From NCBI RefSeq assembly GCF_003058225.1, contig NZ_QBUG01000002.1, positions 248,001 through 312,000 of the forward strand: DNA of 64,000 nucleotides, read 5' to 3'. Positions 16,346 to 25,390 of the stretch are shown here, in pieces. Below the pieces are notes generated by a model. It was not told the DNA's origin, ran no database searches, and saw only the letters and a program-made list of their open reading frames with translations. Numbering within the stretch: position 1 is the first letter of the stretch; each line of letters begins with the position of its first letter. Both the position numbers and the translations under genes were made by a program. This stretch comes from Promicromonospora sp. AC04. GTDB lineage: Bacteria; Actinomycetota; Actinomycetes; Actinomycetales; Cellulomonadaceae.

Positions 16346-17283
16346 CTGAGAAGACTCCGATGAACGAGAAGACCACGATGCCCGAGAGGACTGTGATGAA
16401 CTCGAACGCCGAGGACTCCTACCTGCGCGGCGTGAGCAAGCGACTGCAGGCACTCACCCCCGAGCAGCGCGAGGCGGTGCTCGACGACGTCCGGGCCCAC
16501 TTCGCGGACGCCGCGGATGCGGGCCGCTCGCCCGAGCAGGCCGTGGAGAGCCTCGGCAACCCAGCCCAGTTCACTGAACGAGTGCGGACCGAGCTGGGCC
16601 ACGAAGAAGGCCGGACCGACCAGATGAGGCGCGTGCTGCAGTGGCTCGCGAGCGGCGTGGCGGTCTTCGCCGCGATGTTCGTCTCGTTCTGGCGCCCGGA
16701 CGACTCCCTCCCGATGCCGAACACCCAGTTCGCGGTGCACGGCTTCGGGATCGTGCTGCTGAGCCTGGTCCCCGCGGTGATCGCGGCGGTCCCGAACTTC
16801 GCCTCCCCGCGTGCCCGTACCGTCTTCACCGCCGCGGTGGCGGCCTTCCTGTCGGTCCTGAGCTTCGTCTTCCCCGACGGCTGGGCTTTCGCCCCCACCG
16901 CCTGGCTCGCGTGGGCCGCACTCGTTGTACCGGTCATCGCCCGCAACGGACCGCCCGCGATCGGCTGGCGCATCGCCGGGGGTGTGCTCGCCGTCCTGCC
17001 CATGGCCCTGGCCGTCGGCGGGGCCATCGTCGGCAGCTGGGGCCTGGAACTCGACGGCGTGCTCTACACCGCCGCGGTCGCCGTTCTTGGCGTGCTGATG
17101 GCCCTCGGCAAGCCGTGGGCCGGCATCATCCTGGCCCTTCTCGGCGGCGCGGCGCTGGTGAGCTCCGCGCTCTATCCGGGCATGCTCACCTCGGGCGTCT
17201 GGTGGGCAGGCGGGCTGTTCATCACCCTCGGCGCGAGCCAAGCCCTCATGCACGCCCGACCGCGCAAGCCCGCGCAGAAGTAG
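16342..17283 (+). CDS. HAAS-domain integral membrane protein coupled to PadR
   Basis: The protein has 313 residues. A cytoplasmic N-terminal HAAS/DUF1700-like helical domain (YLRGVSKRLQALTPEQREAV, VESLGNPAQFTERVR) is followed by about seven to eight hydrophobic segments. Such proteins are usual partners of PadR regulators and are thought to sense or transmit envelope signals; no enzymatic motif is seen. The first 20 codons contain four in-frame ATGs in a quasi-repeat (MTEKTP, MNEKTT, MPERTV, MNSN), so the true start is uncertain; ATG 16342 is chosen for its overlap with the PadR stop. Confidence 0.8.
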   Translation: MTEKTPMNEKTTMPERTVMNSNAEDSYLRGVSKRLQALTPEQREAVLDDVRAHFADAADAGRSPEQAVESLGNPAQFTERVRTELGHEEGRTDQMRRVLQWLASGVAVFAAMFVSFWRPDDSLPMPNTQFAVHGFGIVLLSLVPAVIAAVPNFASPRARTVFTAAVAAFLSVLSFVFPDGWAFAPTAWLAWAALVVPVIARNGPPAIGWRIAGGVLAVLPMALAVGGAIVGSWGLELDGVLYTAAVAVLGVLMALGKPWAGIILALLGGAALVSSALYPGMLTSGVWWAGGLFITLGASQALMHARPRKPAQK

Positions 17284-17317
17284 CACTGCGCGTCCGACCG
17301 GACTGATCCACCAAATA

Positions 17318-17369
17318 CGAGGCCCGTCACGTCGTCGGCTGAAGCCGCCCGACCGCGTGACGGGCCTCG
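17318..17369 (+). terminator. Hairpin after the PadR operon
   Basis: CGAGGCCCGTCACG (17318-17331) and its complement (17356-17369) form a perfect 14-bp stem, 34 bp after the membrane-protein stop. There is no U-tract. It is likely a terminator of the PadR operon. Confidence 0.65.
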
Positions 17370-17444
17370 TCGGGTCCATGCAGGAGCCGGGACACACCAC
17401 CGCCCTGTGCCCTGGCAGTGCGGACACTGCAATACGGTGAGCAC

Positions 17445-18362
17445 GTGTCCCGCACGCCCCTCGCTCTCGCCGCCCTCTCGACCGCCGCCGTGCCTGGTCT
17501 CGACGCCCAGTCGGTGCGCGTCGGCGACCTCGCAGGCGACTACGACGTCGCGGTAGTGACGGGTCAGGACGACCAGGAGTGGGTGGTGCGCGCGCCGCGG
17601 ACCACCGTGGCGGGCGCGGCCCTGGAGGCCGAGATCGAGCTGCTCGAAGCGCTCCGGCTGTACATCGACACGGGTGTGCTCCCGTTCGTGGTGCCGCAGG
17701 TCGCGGGCTACGCGCTGCTGCCGGAGGGCGGCCGGGCGGTGGTGCACCGGCGGATCATCGGCAGCAACCTCGACGTCGAGGCGCTGGAGCCGGGCCCCGG
17801 GCTCGCCGCCGACCTGGGCCGGGCCATCGCCGCCATCCACGAGCTGCCGACGTCCGTCGTGGAGACGTGCGGGCTGCCCAGCTACACCGCCTCCGAGTAC
17901 CGCGAGCGTCGACTCACCGAGGTGGACGAGGCGGCGAAGACCGGGCGGGTCCCGCCCACGCTGCTGCGGCGCTGGGAGGCGGCGCTCGAGGACGTGTCCC
18001 TGTGGAAGTTCAAGCCGGTAGTGGCGCACGGCGACCTTGCACCGGACCAGCTGCTCGTGGACCGGCAGCGGGTGGTGGCCGTGTCCGGCTGGGCGGAGGC
18101 CCGCGTGGCCGACCCCGCCGACGACCTGGCCTGGCTCATCGCGGCGGCGCCGCTGGAGGCCGTGGACTCGATCATGGAGGCGTACCAGCTGCGCCGCACG
18201 GAGCTCAGCGACCCGCGTCTCGCGGAGCGCGCGATGCTCGTGGGCGAGCTGGCGCTCGCCCGGTGGCTGCTGCACGGCGTGCGGCACCGGCTGCCCGAGG
18301 TGGTCGAGGACGCGACGTCGATGCTGGAGGACCTGGACGAGGCGACGCTCGACGAGGGCTGA
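17445..18362 (+). CDS. Aminoglycoside-phosphotransferase-like protein with altered active site
   Basis: The protein has 305 residues from GTG 17445; TACGGT (17433-17438) lies 6 nt upstream, and a perfect GCAGTG-CGGA-CACTGC dyad covers 17415-17430. The fold follows APH/macrolide-phosphotransferase kinases, with the Brenner-like motif HGDLAPDQLLV and the C-terminal DPADDLAWL. Two catalytic positions differ: the Asn of HGDLxxxN is replaced (DQ), and the metal-binding Asp normally in VIDW is Ser (VAVSGW). The protein may therefore be a pseudokinase or a phosphate-binding adaptor rather than a resistance enzyme. The gene is convergent with adnB, with only 8 bp between. Confidence 0.7.
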   Translation: MSRTPLALAALSTAAVPGLDAQSVRVGDLAGDYDVAVVTGQDDQEWVVRAPRTTVAGAALEAEIELLEALRLYIDTGVLPFVVPQVAGYALLPEGGRAVVHRRIIGSNLDVEALEPGPGLAADLGRAIAAIHELPTSVVETCGLPSYTASEYRERRLTEVDEAAKTGRVPPTLLRRWEAALEDVSLWKFKPVVAHGDLAPDQLLVDRQRVVAVSGWAEARVADPADDLAWLIAAAPLEAVDSIMEAYQLRRTELSDPRLAERAMLVGELALARWLLHGVRHRLPEVVEDATSMLEDLDEATLDEG

Positions 18363-18370
18363 GCGCGCGG

Positions 18371-21300
18371 TCAGCCGCGGATGAGGGCCTCCAGCTCTGT
18401 CTCGTCGAGCAGCCGGTCCGGGCGGACCGTCGTGTCCGAGCCCACGTAGTAGAAGGCCGCGCTCACCTGCTCCAGCGGCAGCCCCGTCCAGCGGGACCAT
18501 GCCAGCCGGTACACGGCCAGCTGCACCTCGCGGGCGGCCCGGGCCGCGGCGTCGAGCGGCTCGCGGCCGGTCTTCCAGTCCACCACCACTACGGCGTCCG
18601 GGCCCGTGACGGGGTCCTTGAAGACGGCGTCCACCCGGCAGCGCAGCATGACGCCCGCCACCGGCGTCTCGACGTCGATCTCGACCGCCACGGGCATACG
18701 GGCCGACCACTCCGACCCCAGGAACGTGTCGCGCAGCTTGTCGAGGTCCGTGTCCTCGGGGAGGTCGTCGTCCTCGGCGCTGGGCAGGTCGTCGACGTCG
18801 AGCAGCGTGGCCGACGTGAAGAACTGCTCCACCCACTCGTGGAACCTGGTGCCCCGCCGGGCGTGCACGGTGGGCTGTACCGGCACGGGGCGGCGCAGCT
18901 GTAGCGCGAACGCGTCGCGGTCCGCGGCGAGCCGCACCAGGCCCGACGCCGACACGTGCGCCGGGAACGCGATCTCCCGGTCCGCGTGCCGGTTCCGCTC
19001 GGCCAGGAGCATCCGGGCCAGGTCGACCAGGTCGTGGCCCGCCGCGTCGGTGAGGACGCCCTGCGGTGCGGTGAGCGCGTCGGCCGGGAGCCGCATTGCG
19101 GCGAGCGCGACCAGGCGCTCCTCCGCCGCCTCGTCCACGAGCCCGGCAGTGGCGCGCAGGACGTCGCGGGCGGTCGGGTGCTGCCCGGCGGCGCCGTGCT
19201 GGTCGGTCCCGTCCGGGCTCTGGTCAGTGCTCTGGCCCGGGCCGTCCGGGGCCGGCCAGACCGCGGTGAGCTCCTCCGCGTTGCGCGGGTTCTCGGCGTC
19301 CGACGCCGGCATCGGCGCCCACAGGTCGGTGGCGACCAGTCCGGCGTCGGCCAGCTCGGCGAGGAACGGGGAGACGCCGCGCGGGCGGCTCGCCGTGCCC
19401 CACCACGAGGCCGTGAGGAAGAGCTCGCGCCGGGCCCGCGTGAACCCGACGTAGGCCAGCCGGCGCTCCTCGGCGAGGCGGTGCTCGCCGCACTCGGCCT
19501 TGAACTCGTCCCGCAGCGCGACGAGGTCCTTGGTGTCGGAGGCGTGCTCCCAGTCGAAGCGCGGCAGGTCGTCCGCGTCCCCGCGCAGGTGGTAGGGCAG
19601 CTCGCCGAGGTCGGACAGCCAGCCCGACGACGACTCCCCCGACCGCGAGCCCCGGTCCCAGGTGGGGAACGCGCCGTCGGCCAGGCCGGCCACGGCCACC
19701 GCGTCCCACTCCAGGCCCTTCGCGGCGTGCGCCGTGATGACCTGGACGGCGTCCGGGTCGGGCTCGTGCACCGGCATGTCAAGGCCGCGCTCACGCTCGC
19801 CCGCGACGCCGAGCCAGGCGAGGAACGCGCCGAGCGTGGCCGTGTCCGACGACTGCGCGAACGACGCCGCCACGTCCCGGAAGGCGTCGAGGTGCTCGCG
19901 GCCGCGGTCGCTCACCGCTCCCCCGACCCCGGCGCCCGCCAGCGCGAGCGCGGTGGCCGCCTCGACGTCCAGGCCGAGCGCCCGCTCGGCCTGCACGACC
20001 AGCTCGGGGAGCGAGAGGTAGGTGAGGCCGCGTAGGTCGCGCAACAGCCGGGCCAGTGCCGCCAGGCGCCGGTGCGCGTCCTCGGACAGGACCCGCCCGT
20101 CGCGGGCCGGCTCGCCCACCGGCGGGAGATCGTCGAGCGCGTCGACTATCGAGCGGTGGTCGGAGACGTCGCCCTCGACCACGCGGGGGTCGTCGTCGCC
20201 CGTTCCGTCTCCTGAGCCGTCGCCCGTTTCTGCGCGGTCGACCTGGGCGGCCGCGGCGGCACGGCGCGGATCGTCCAGGCGTGCAAGGTCGGCCGCCCAG
20301 GAACCGAGTGCGTGCAGGTCGGCAGCGCCGAGGTTGAGGCGCGGGCCGGTCAGCAGGCGCAGCAGGGAGTCGCCACGGGACGGGTCGTGCGCGGCCTGGA
20401 GCAGCGCAACGACGTCGACCACCTCGGGCGTGGAGAGCAGGCCGCCCAGGCCCACGACCTCGACCGGGAGGCCGCGGCGGCGCAGCGCCACCTCGATCGT
20501 GGGGAACTGTGCCCGCGCCCGGCAGAGCACGGCCGCCGTGGACCGCCCGTCCGGGTGGGCGCCGGAACGCCAGCGCTCCGCTACCCACTCGGCGACGGCC
20601 TCGGCCTCCTCCTCCAGGGTGGCGGCGACGTGCGCCGACACCACGCCCGTGCCCGCCCCTGGGCGCAGGTCCAGCGGCGGGACCTCGACGTTCGTACCGG
20701 CCCCCGACCGCGAGCGCAGCGGACCCGACACCACGTTGGCGGCGGCGAGCACGGCGGCGTCGTTGCGCCACGACGTCGAGAGGTAGTGCACGGCGGCGGG
20801 GACGCCGTCGTCGCGCTGGAAGCGGCCGGGAAAGCGGGCGAGGCCCGCCGCGGAGGCGCCGCGCCACCCGTAGATGGACTGGTGCGGGTCGCCGACGGCG
20901 GTGACGGGGTGCCCGCCGCCGAACAGGCCGGACAGGAGCTCCACCTGGGCGTAGGACGTGTCCTGGTACTCGTCGAGCAGCACCACCTCGAACCGCGCCC
21001 GCTCGGCGGCGCCCACCATCGGGACCTCGCGAGCGAGCTGTGCGGCGAACGAGACCTGGTCGCCGAAGTCGAGCGCCTCGGCGACGCGCTTACGGCGCCG
21101 GTACTCGACAACGAGATCCACGAACCGTGCCCGCTCGGCCACGGAGCCGATGAGCTTGTCCACGTCCTTGGTGCGCTTCTTCTGCCGCGGGCCGAGCGGT
21201 ACGGACTCGAGGTGCTCTGCCATGTCGGTGAGTCGATCCCGCGCGTCGGCGGGGTCGACGAGGTGTTCGCCCAGCGCGTCGGACAGTGCCACTACCGCAC

Positions 21301-21823
21301 CGGTCACGGTGCTGACGGCCTTGTCGGTGCCGAGGTCCTCGTCCCAGGACTCGACCACCTGGGAGGCGAGCTGCCACTGCTCGGCCTGGCCTAGGAGGCG
21401 GGCGCTGGGCTCCACGCCGAGGCGCAGGCCGTGGTCGGCGACCAGGGAGGCGGCGTACGCGTTGTAGGTGGCGACGGTGGGCCGGTCGAGGTCCAGGCCG
21501 GCCAGCGCCTCGCCCGACTCCTCACCCAGCGCGCGGTTCAGCTGCGCCAGCCGGGTCTGGACGCGCTGGGTGAGCTCGCCCGCGGCCTTGCGCGTGAAGG
21601 TCAGGCCGAGCACCTGCTCGGGCTGGACCAGCTTGTTGGCGATGAGCCAGACCACGCGCGCGGCCATGGTCTCCGTCTTGCCCGAACCGGCGCCGGCGAC
21701 GACGAGCGCGGGCTCGAGCGGCGACTCGATGATGCTGGTCTGCTCGTCGGTGGGCTCGTGGCGGCCGAGCAGGCGCGCTATCGCACGCGCGGACAGGCGG
21801 ATCTCCGGCTCGTGCCCGATCAC
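18371..21823 (-). CDS. adnB: AdnB-like UvrD/RecB helicase-nuclease subunit
   Basis: The protein has 1150 residues. Walker A is VVAGAGSGKTETMAARV near the N-terminus, Walker B VVLLDEYQDTSYAQVELLSG, and motif VITAHAAKGLEWDAVAVAGL. The C-terminal RecB-family nuclease domain shows VVVVDWKTG and VQLAVYRLAWS, the Asp and Lys of the PD-(D/E)XK site. Size, order and pairing match AdnB of the mycobacterial AdnAB (Rv3201c), a heterodimeric motor-nuclease that resects double-strand breaks. The start is GTG 21823, overlapping the adnA stop by 4 bp (GTGA), so translation is coupled. Confidence 0.88.
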   Translation of the reverse strand: MIGHEPEIRLSARAIARLLGRHEPTDEQTSIIESPLEPALVVAGAGSGKTETMAARVVWLIANKLVQPEQVLGLTFTRKAAGELTQRVQTRLAQLNRALGEESGEALAGLDLDRPTVATYNAYAASLVADHGLRLGVEPSARLLGQAEQWQLASQVVESWDEDLGTDKAVSTVTGAVVALSDALGEHLVDPADARDRLTDMAEHLESVPLGPRQKKRTKDVDKLIGSVAERARFVDLVVEYRRRKRVAEALDFGDQVSFAAQLAREVPMVGAAERARFEVVLLDEYQDTSYAQVELLSGLFGGGHPVTAVGDPHQSIYGWRGASAAGLARFPGRFQRDDGVPAAVHYLSTSWRNDAAVLAAANVVSGPLRSRSGAGTNVEVPPLDLRPGAGTGVVSAHVAATLEEEAEAVAEWVAERWRSGAHPDGRSTAAVLCRARAQFPTIEVALRRRGLPVEVVGLGGLLSTPEVVDVVALLQAAHDPSRGDSLLRLLTGPRLNLGAADLHALGSWAADLARLDDPRRAAAAAQVDRAETGDGSGDGTGDDDPRVVEGDVSDHRSIVDALDDLPPVGEPARDGRVLSEDAHRRLAALARLLRDLRGLTYLSLPELVVQAERALGLDVEAATALALAGAGVGGAVSDRGREHLDAFRDVAASFAQSSDTATLGAFLAWLGVAGERERGLDMPVHEPDPDAVQVITAHAAKGLEWDAVAVAGLADGAFPTWDRGSRSGESSSGWLSDLGELPYHLRGDADDLPRFDWEHASDTKDLVALRDEFKAECGEHRLAEERRLAYVGFTRARRELFLTASWWGTASRPRGVSPFLAELADAGLVATDLWAPMPASDAENPRNAEELTAVWPAPDGPGQSTDQSPDGTDQHGAAGQHPTARDVLRATAGLVDEAAEERLVALAAMRLPADALTAPQGVLTDAAGHDLVDLARMLLAERNRHADREIAFPAHVSASGLVRLAADRDAFALQLRRPVPVQPTVHARRGTRFHEWVEQFFTSATLLDVDDLPSAEDDDLPEDTDLDKLRDTFLGSEWSARMPVAVEIDVETPVAGVMLRCRVDAVFKDPVTGPDAVVVVDWKTGREPLDAAARAAREVQLAVYRLAWSRWTGLPLEQVSAAFYYVGSDTTVRPDRLLDETELEALIRG

Positions 21824-24800
21824 TCGACCACCTTCCGTCCCTCGGGCTGCAGCGGGCAGGACCGGCGAACGGCGCACACCTCGCACAGGTCGTTGTTCCT
21901 GGCCGCGAACCGCGCGGCGGCCATCGTGTCGGCGGCGCCCTCGACCGTGTCACGCGCCCAGCTGTTGCCGTCTTCGTCCGGGACGAGGGCCGGCTGGTTC
22001 CGCACGCTCGCCGACACGGTCTCGGTGCCGACGTAGACGAGGCTCGCACCCTTGCTGACCGTGCCGTCGGGCAGGTCGAGCGCGCCCTCCTCGACGGCGA
22101 GCTGGTAGGCACCGAGCTGCGGGTTCTCCGCCGCCTTGTCCTTGCTGGCCGCGGTCTTGCCGGTCTTGAGGTCGGCAACGGTCACGCTGCCGTCGCCGGC
22201 GTCCTCGACGCGGTCCACCTGGCCGCGCAGCCGCGCGCGACCCACCTGCAGGTCGAAGTCGGCCTCGACCAGCAGCGGCTCGCCCGAGTCCGCCAGGTAG
22301 TCCGCGAGCCGCACCACCATGCGCTCGGCACGCTTGCGCAGCTGCAGCGACGGCCAGCCGTCGGGCAGCGCGAGCTCCGGCCAGCGCCGGTCCAGCTCCT
22401 TCTTCAGGTCCGTGAGCGAACCCCTCGGATGGCTCTGCGCGATCGAGTGCAGCAGCGTGCCGAGGGTCTGGTGCGTCGCGTCGGGCTTGGTGCCGCCCGC
22501 CGCCTCGAACGCCCAGCGCAGGGCGCACGTCGTCACGGTCTCGACCTTCGACGGCGACACGGTCACCGTGTCCTGGACGCCCCACAGCGGGACCTCGCTC
22601 GAGACGCCGGCCACGCCGTACCAGGTGCTCGGGTCCGCCTCGGCGACGCCGGCCGCCGAGAGATCGGCGAGGAGCGCGGCCGCCGGCTCGCGGGCGGGCT
22701 CGGCCACCGGCGCGGCGACAGCGGCGCGCGAGCCGCCGGACATCGCCCCGGCCGCCGTCCGCACCAGCTCCGACCGCGCGGCGGCCACCACACCCCGCAG
22801 GTCGAGCGGCGGGCCGACCGGGACCCGCCGCGGGTCGGGCCCGTCGCCGCCGTCGTCCCTGGGGGACACGAGGTCGCAGAACACGCTCGGCGCGTCCTCC
22901 GTGTCCTCCACTGCGGTGACCAGGAGGCGCCGTCGGGCGCGGGAGACCGCCACCGCGAAGGCGCGCAGCTCGTCCGTGAGGACCTGGCGCCGGGCCTCCG
23001 ACCCGACCACCCGGCCGTCCTCGGAGCGGCCCGCGATGAGCTCGACGAGCGCCTGCGAGCCGAGCAGCGAGTCACGCAGCCGCAGGTCGGGCCATACGCC
23101 GTCCTGCACGCCGGCCACGACCACCACGTCCCACTCCCGGCCCGCCGCGCCCGGGGGCGTGAGCGCCTCCACGGCTCCCGCGCCCTGGGCGGACGCCGCC
23201 AGGGAGTCGGCCGGGAGGTCCTGCGACGCCAGGTAGTCGACGAACGCGGCGACGGGCGCGCCCGGCATCCGGTCGACGAAGGTCTCGGCTGCGCGGAACA
23301 GCGCGAGCACCGCGTCGAGGTCACGGTCGGCGCGCAGGCCCGCCGGACCGCCGGTGAGAGCGGCGGCGCTCCACCGCTCGGCCAGGCCGGTCGCCGCCCA
23401 CACGGCCCAGAGCACCGTCTGTGCGGTGGCGCCGGACTCCCCCGCGGCCTCCCGGCCCGCGGCGAGCACCCGTGCCACGGCGAGCGGCCCGCGCCGGACC
23501 TGCGTGGGCAGCAGGGCCGCGTGCGCCGGGTCGGCGAGCACCTCCACCAGCAGCGCGTCCGACGTACGTCCGCCGCCGGCCGACAGCTCCTCCGCCCGCA
23601 GCGCCCGGCGCAGCCGACGGAGCGCCACCGCGTCCAGCCCACCGATCGGCGAGACGAGCAGCAGCGCCGCCGTCTCGGGATCCAGCACCGGCTCGTCGCC
23701 GTCGAGCTCCTCGGCGATCAGCGCCTCCAGGCTCCCGCGCGGAGCGCCCGCGCTCGTCTTCACCGCGGCCAGCAGCGGTGCCACCGCAGGCTCGTCACGC
23801 AGCGGCAGGTCAGACCCGAGCAGCGCCACGGGCACCGACGCCGACACCAGCTCACGCCGCAGGGCCGCCAGCCGCGTGCCGCTGCGCGCGATCACGGCCA
23901 TCTGCTCCCAGGGCGTGCCCCGCAGCAGGTGCTCCGCCCGCAGCTCGCGCGCGATCCAGGCGGCCTCCTGGGCCGCGCCCGCCAGCACCGCGACCTGGAC
24001 CGGTGGCGCGGAATCCGCGGCCCCCGCACCGGACGCTTCGGTCTCGGGTCTGGCCGCGCGTGATTCGGCAGCACCCGATCCGGCCGCGCCCGATCCGTCG
24101 GCGGACGACCCACCAGCCGACGGCCCACGGGCCGGCAGCTCACCAGCAGACGGCTCACCGGCAGAGGGCTCACCGGCAGGCGCTTCAGCCGCGCGCGCCG
24201 TCGCGCGCCGGTGCAGCGCGCTGGCCGACACCGGGATCCGGTTCGTCACCGCACGCGTCACGGCACGCAGCTCAGGTCGCTGCCGCCAGACCGTCCCGAG
24301 CACCACTGTCTCGGCGTCGAACGCACCGAAGGCACGTCCGGGACCGGCGGGTGCGGCGGCGCGGCCGGTGAGCCCCGGCGCGGCACCGCGGAACGTCTGG
24401 ACGGCGGAGTCCGGGTCGGACAGCAGCACCAGGCGCGCCCCGTCGTCGTGCAGCACGCGCAGGAGGCGGACCGTGGCGGCCGTGGCCTCCTGGTAGTCGT
24501 CCACCACTACCAGGTCCCAGGTCGGGCGGGGCGCGCCCGGCACCTCGTCCTCCCAGGAGCGCAGGGACTCCGCGGCCTCGTCGATCACGACCGCGGGGTC
24601 GTAGCGCGGCCCCGCGTCCGGAGTGGCGAGCCGCAGCGCCATGGTGTCGAGGTACTCCTCGTAGAGCTGCGCGGCCATCACCCACTCGGGGCGGTCGTTC
24701 GCGCGCCCCATCTCGTCGAGCTCGACCGGCCCGAGCCCGCGCTCCGCGGCGCGCATCAGCAGGTCACGCAGCTCCTGGCGCAGACCGCGCAGCCCGAGCG

Positions 24801-25326
24801 ACTCCTCCGGCAGGCCGACCGGCAGCGTGAGCGGCCGTCCCTCGCCCGCGACGTGCCCGGCGAGCAGCTCCGCCAGGACCAGGTCCTGCTCCGGGCCCGA
24901 GACCAGGGTGGGGGTGGGCAGCCCGAGCGCCGCGGCGCGCGTGTGGAGCACGGCGAACGCGGCCGACGACGCGGTGCGCACCATCGGCGCGCCCACCGTG
25001 CGCCCGGCCTGGGCCGCCACCTCGTCCCGCAGGCGGGCCGCCGCGCGACGCGACGACGCGAGGACCAGCACGCGCTCCGGCCGGACCCCCGACGTGAGCG
25101 CTCGCACCGCGACCTCGCAGGTCACTATCGTCTTGCCGGATCCGGGTGCCCCCAGGACCAGCGTCGCCCGCCCGCTCAGCGCAGCCTCGACGGCAGCCGC
25201 CTGGCTGTCGTCGAGCGACACCGAGGTGACGCCGTCGGGACGGTTCCCGTTCGACGTCACAGGCGGTGCCAGCCGAGGTGCGAGGGCAAGGGTTGGGGTC
25301 ACGCGGACGATCGAACCACGAGCCAC
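21820..25326 (-). CDS. adnA: AdnA-like UvrD/RecB helicase-nuclease subunit with Fe-S motif
   Basis: The protein has 1168 residues from GTG 25326, preceded by GGGGAG at 5 nt; a GTG at 25332 is the alternative. Walker A is LGAPGSGKTIVT, Walker B VVVDDYQEATA. The C-terminal nuclease domain has GQVDRVED, VADLKTGKT and QLGAYQLAVE. Cysteines in TTCALRWAF and LCEVCAVRRSCPLQ fit the four-Cys Fe-S staple of AddB/AdnA-type nucleases. It pairs with the adjacent adnB. About 65 residues in the middle (nt 24000-24200) are an Ala/Gly/Ser/Pro-rich insert with repeats such as AGEPSAGEPSAGELP, absent from the core fold and probably a flexible linker. Confidence 0.87.
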   Translation of the reverse strand: MARGSIVRVTPTLALAPRLAPPVTSNGNRPDGVTSVSLDDSQAAAVEAALSGRATLVLGAPGSGKTIVTCEVAVRALTSGVRPERVLVLASSRRAAARLRDEVAAQAGRTVGAPMVRTASSAAFAVLHTRAAALGLPTPTLVSGPEQDLVLAELLAGHVAGEGRPLTLPVGLPEESLGLRGLRQELRDLLMRAAERGLGPVELDEMGRANDRPEWVMAAQLYEEYLDTMALRLATPDAGPRYDPAVVIDEAAESLRSWEDEVPGAPRPTWDLVVVDDYQEATAATVRLLRVLHDDGARLVLLSDPDSAVQTFRGAAPGLTGRAAAPAGPGRAFGAFDAETVVLGTVWRQRPELRAVTRAVTNRIPVSASALHRRATARAAEAPAGEPSAGEPSAGELPARGPSAGGSSADGSGAAGSGAAESRAARPETEASGAGAADSAPPVQVAVLAGAAQEAAWIARELRAEHLLRGTPWEQMAVIARSGTRLAALRRELVSASVPVALLGSDLPLRDEPAVAPLLAAVKTSAGAPRGSLEALIAEELDGDEPVLDPETAALLLVSPIGGLDAVALRRLRRALRAEELSAGGGRTSDALLVEVLADPAHAALLPTQVRRGPLAVARVLAAGREAAGESGATAQTVLWAVWAATGLAERWSAAALTGGPAGLRADRDLDAVLALFRAAETFVDRMPGAPVAAFVDYLASQDLPADSLAASAQGAGAVEALTPPGAAGREWDVVVVAGVQDGVWPDLRLRDSLLGSQALVELIAGRSEDGRVVGSEARRQVLTDELRAFAVAVSRARRRLLVTAVEDTEDAPSVFCDLVSPRDDGGDGPDPRRVPVGPPLDLRGVVAAARSELVRTAAGAMSGGSRAAVAAPVAEPAREPAAALLADLSAAGVAEADPSTWYGVAGVSSEVPLWGVQDTVTVSPSKVETVTTCALRWAFEAAGGTKPDATHQTLGTLLHSIAQSHPRGSLTDLKKELDRRWPELALPDGWPSLQLRKRAERMVVRLADYLADSGEPLLVEADFDLQVGRARLRGQVDRVEDAGDGSVTVADLKTGKTAASKDKAAENPQLGAYQLAVEEGALDLPDGTVSKGASLVYVGTETVSASVRNQPALVPDEDGNSWARDTVEGAADTMAAARFAARNNDLCEVCAVRRSCPLQPEGRKVVE

Positions 25327-25390
25327 TGACACTCCCCGACGCCCCGCGCGGGGCTGTGACGTATGCCCGGTTTGTCCGGCGGGGCGGTGC

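Noticed and set aside
17445-18362. Functional macrolide or aminoglycoside resistance kinase
   Set aside because: Two metal-binding residues are replaced, so a resistance function cannot be supported.
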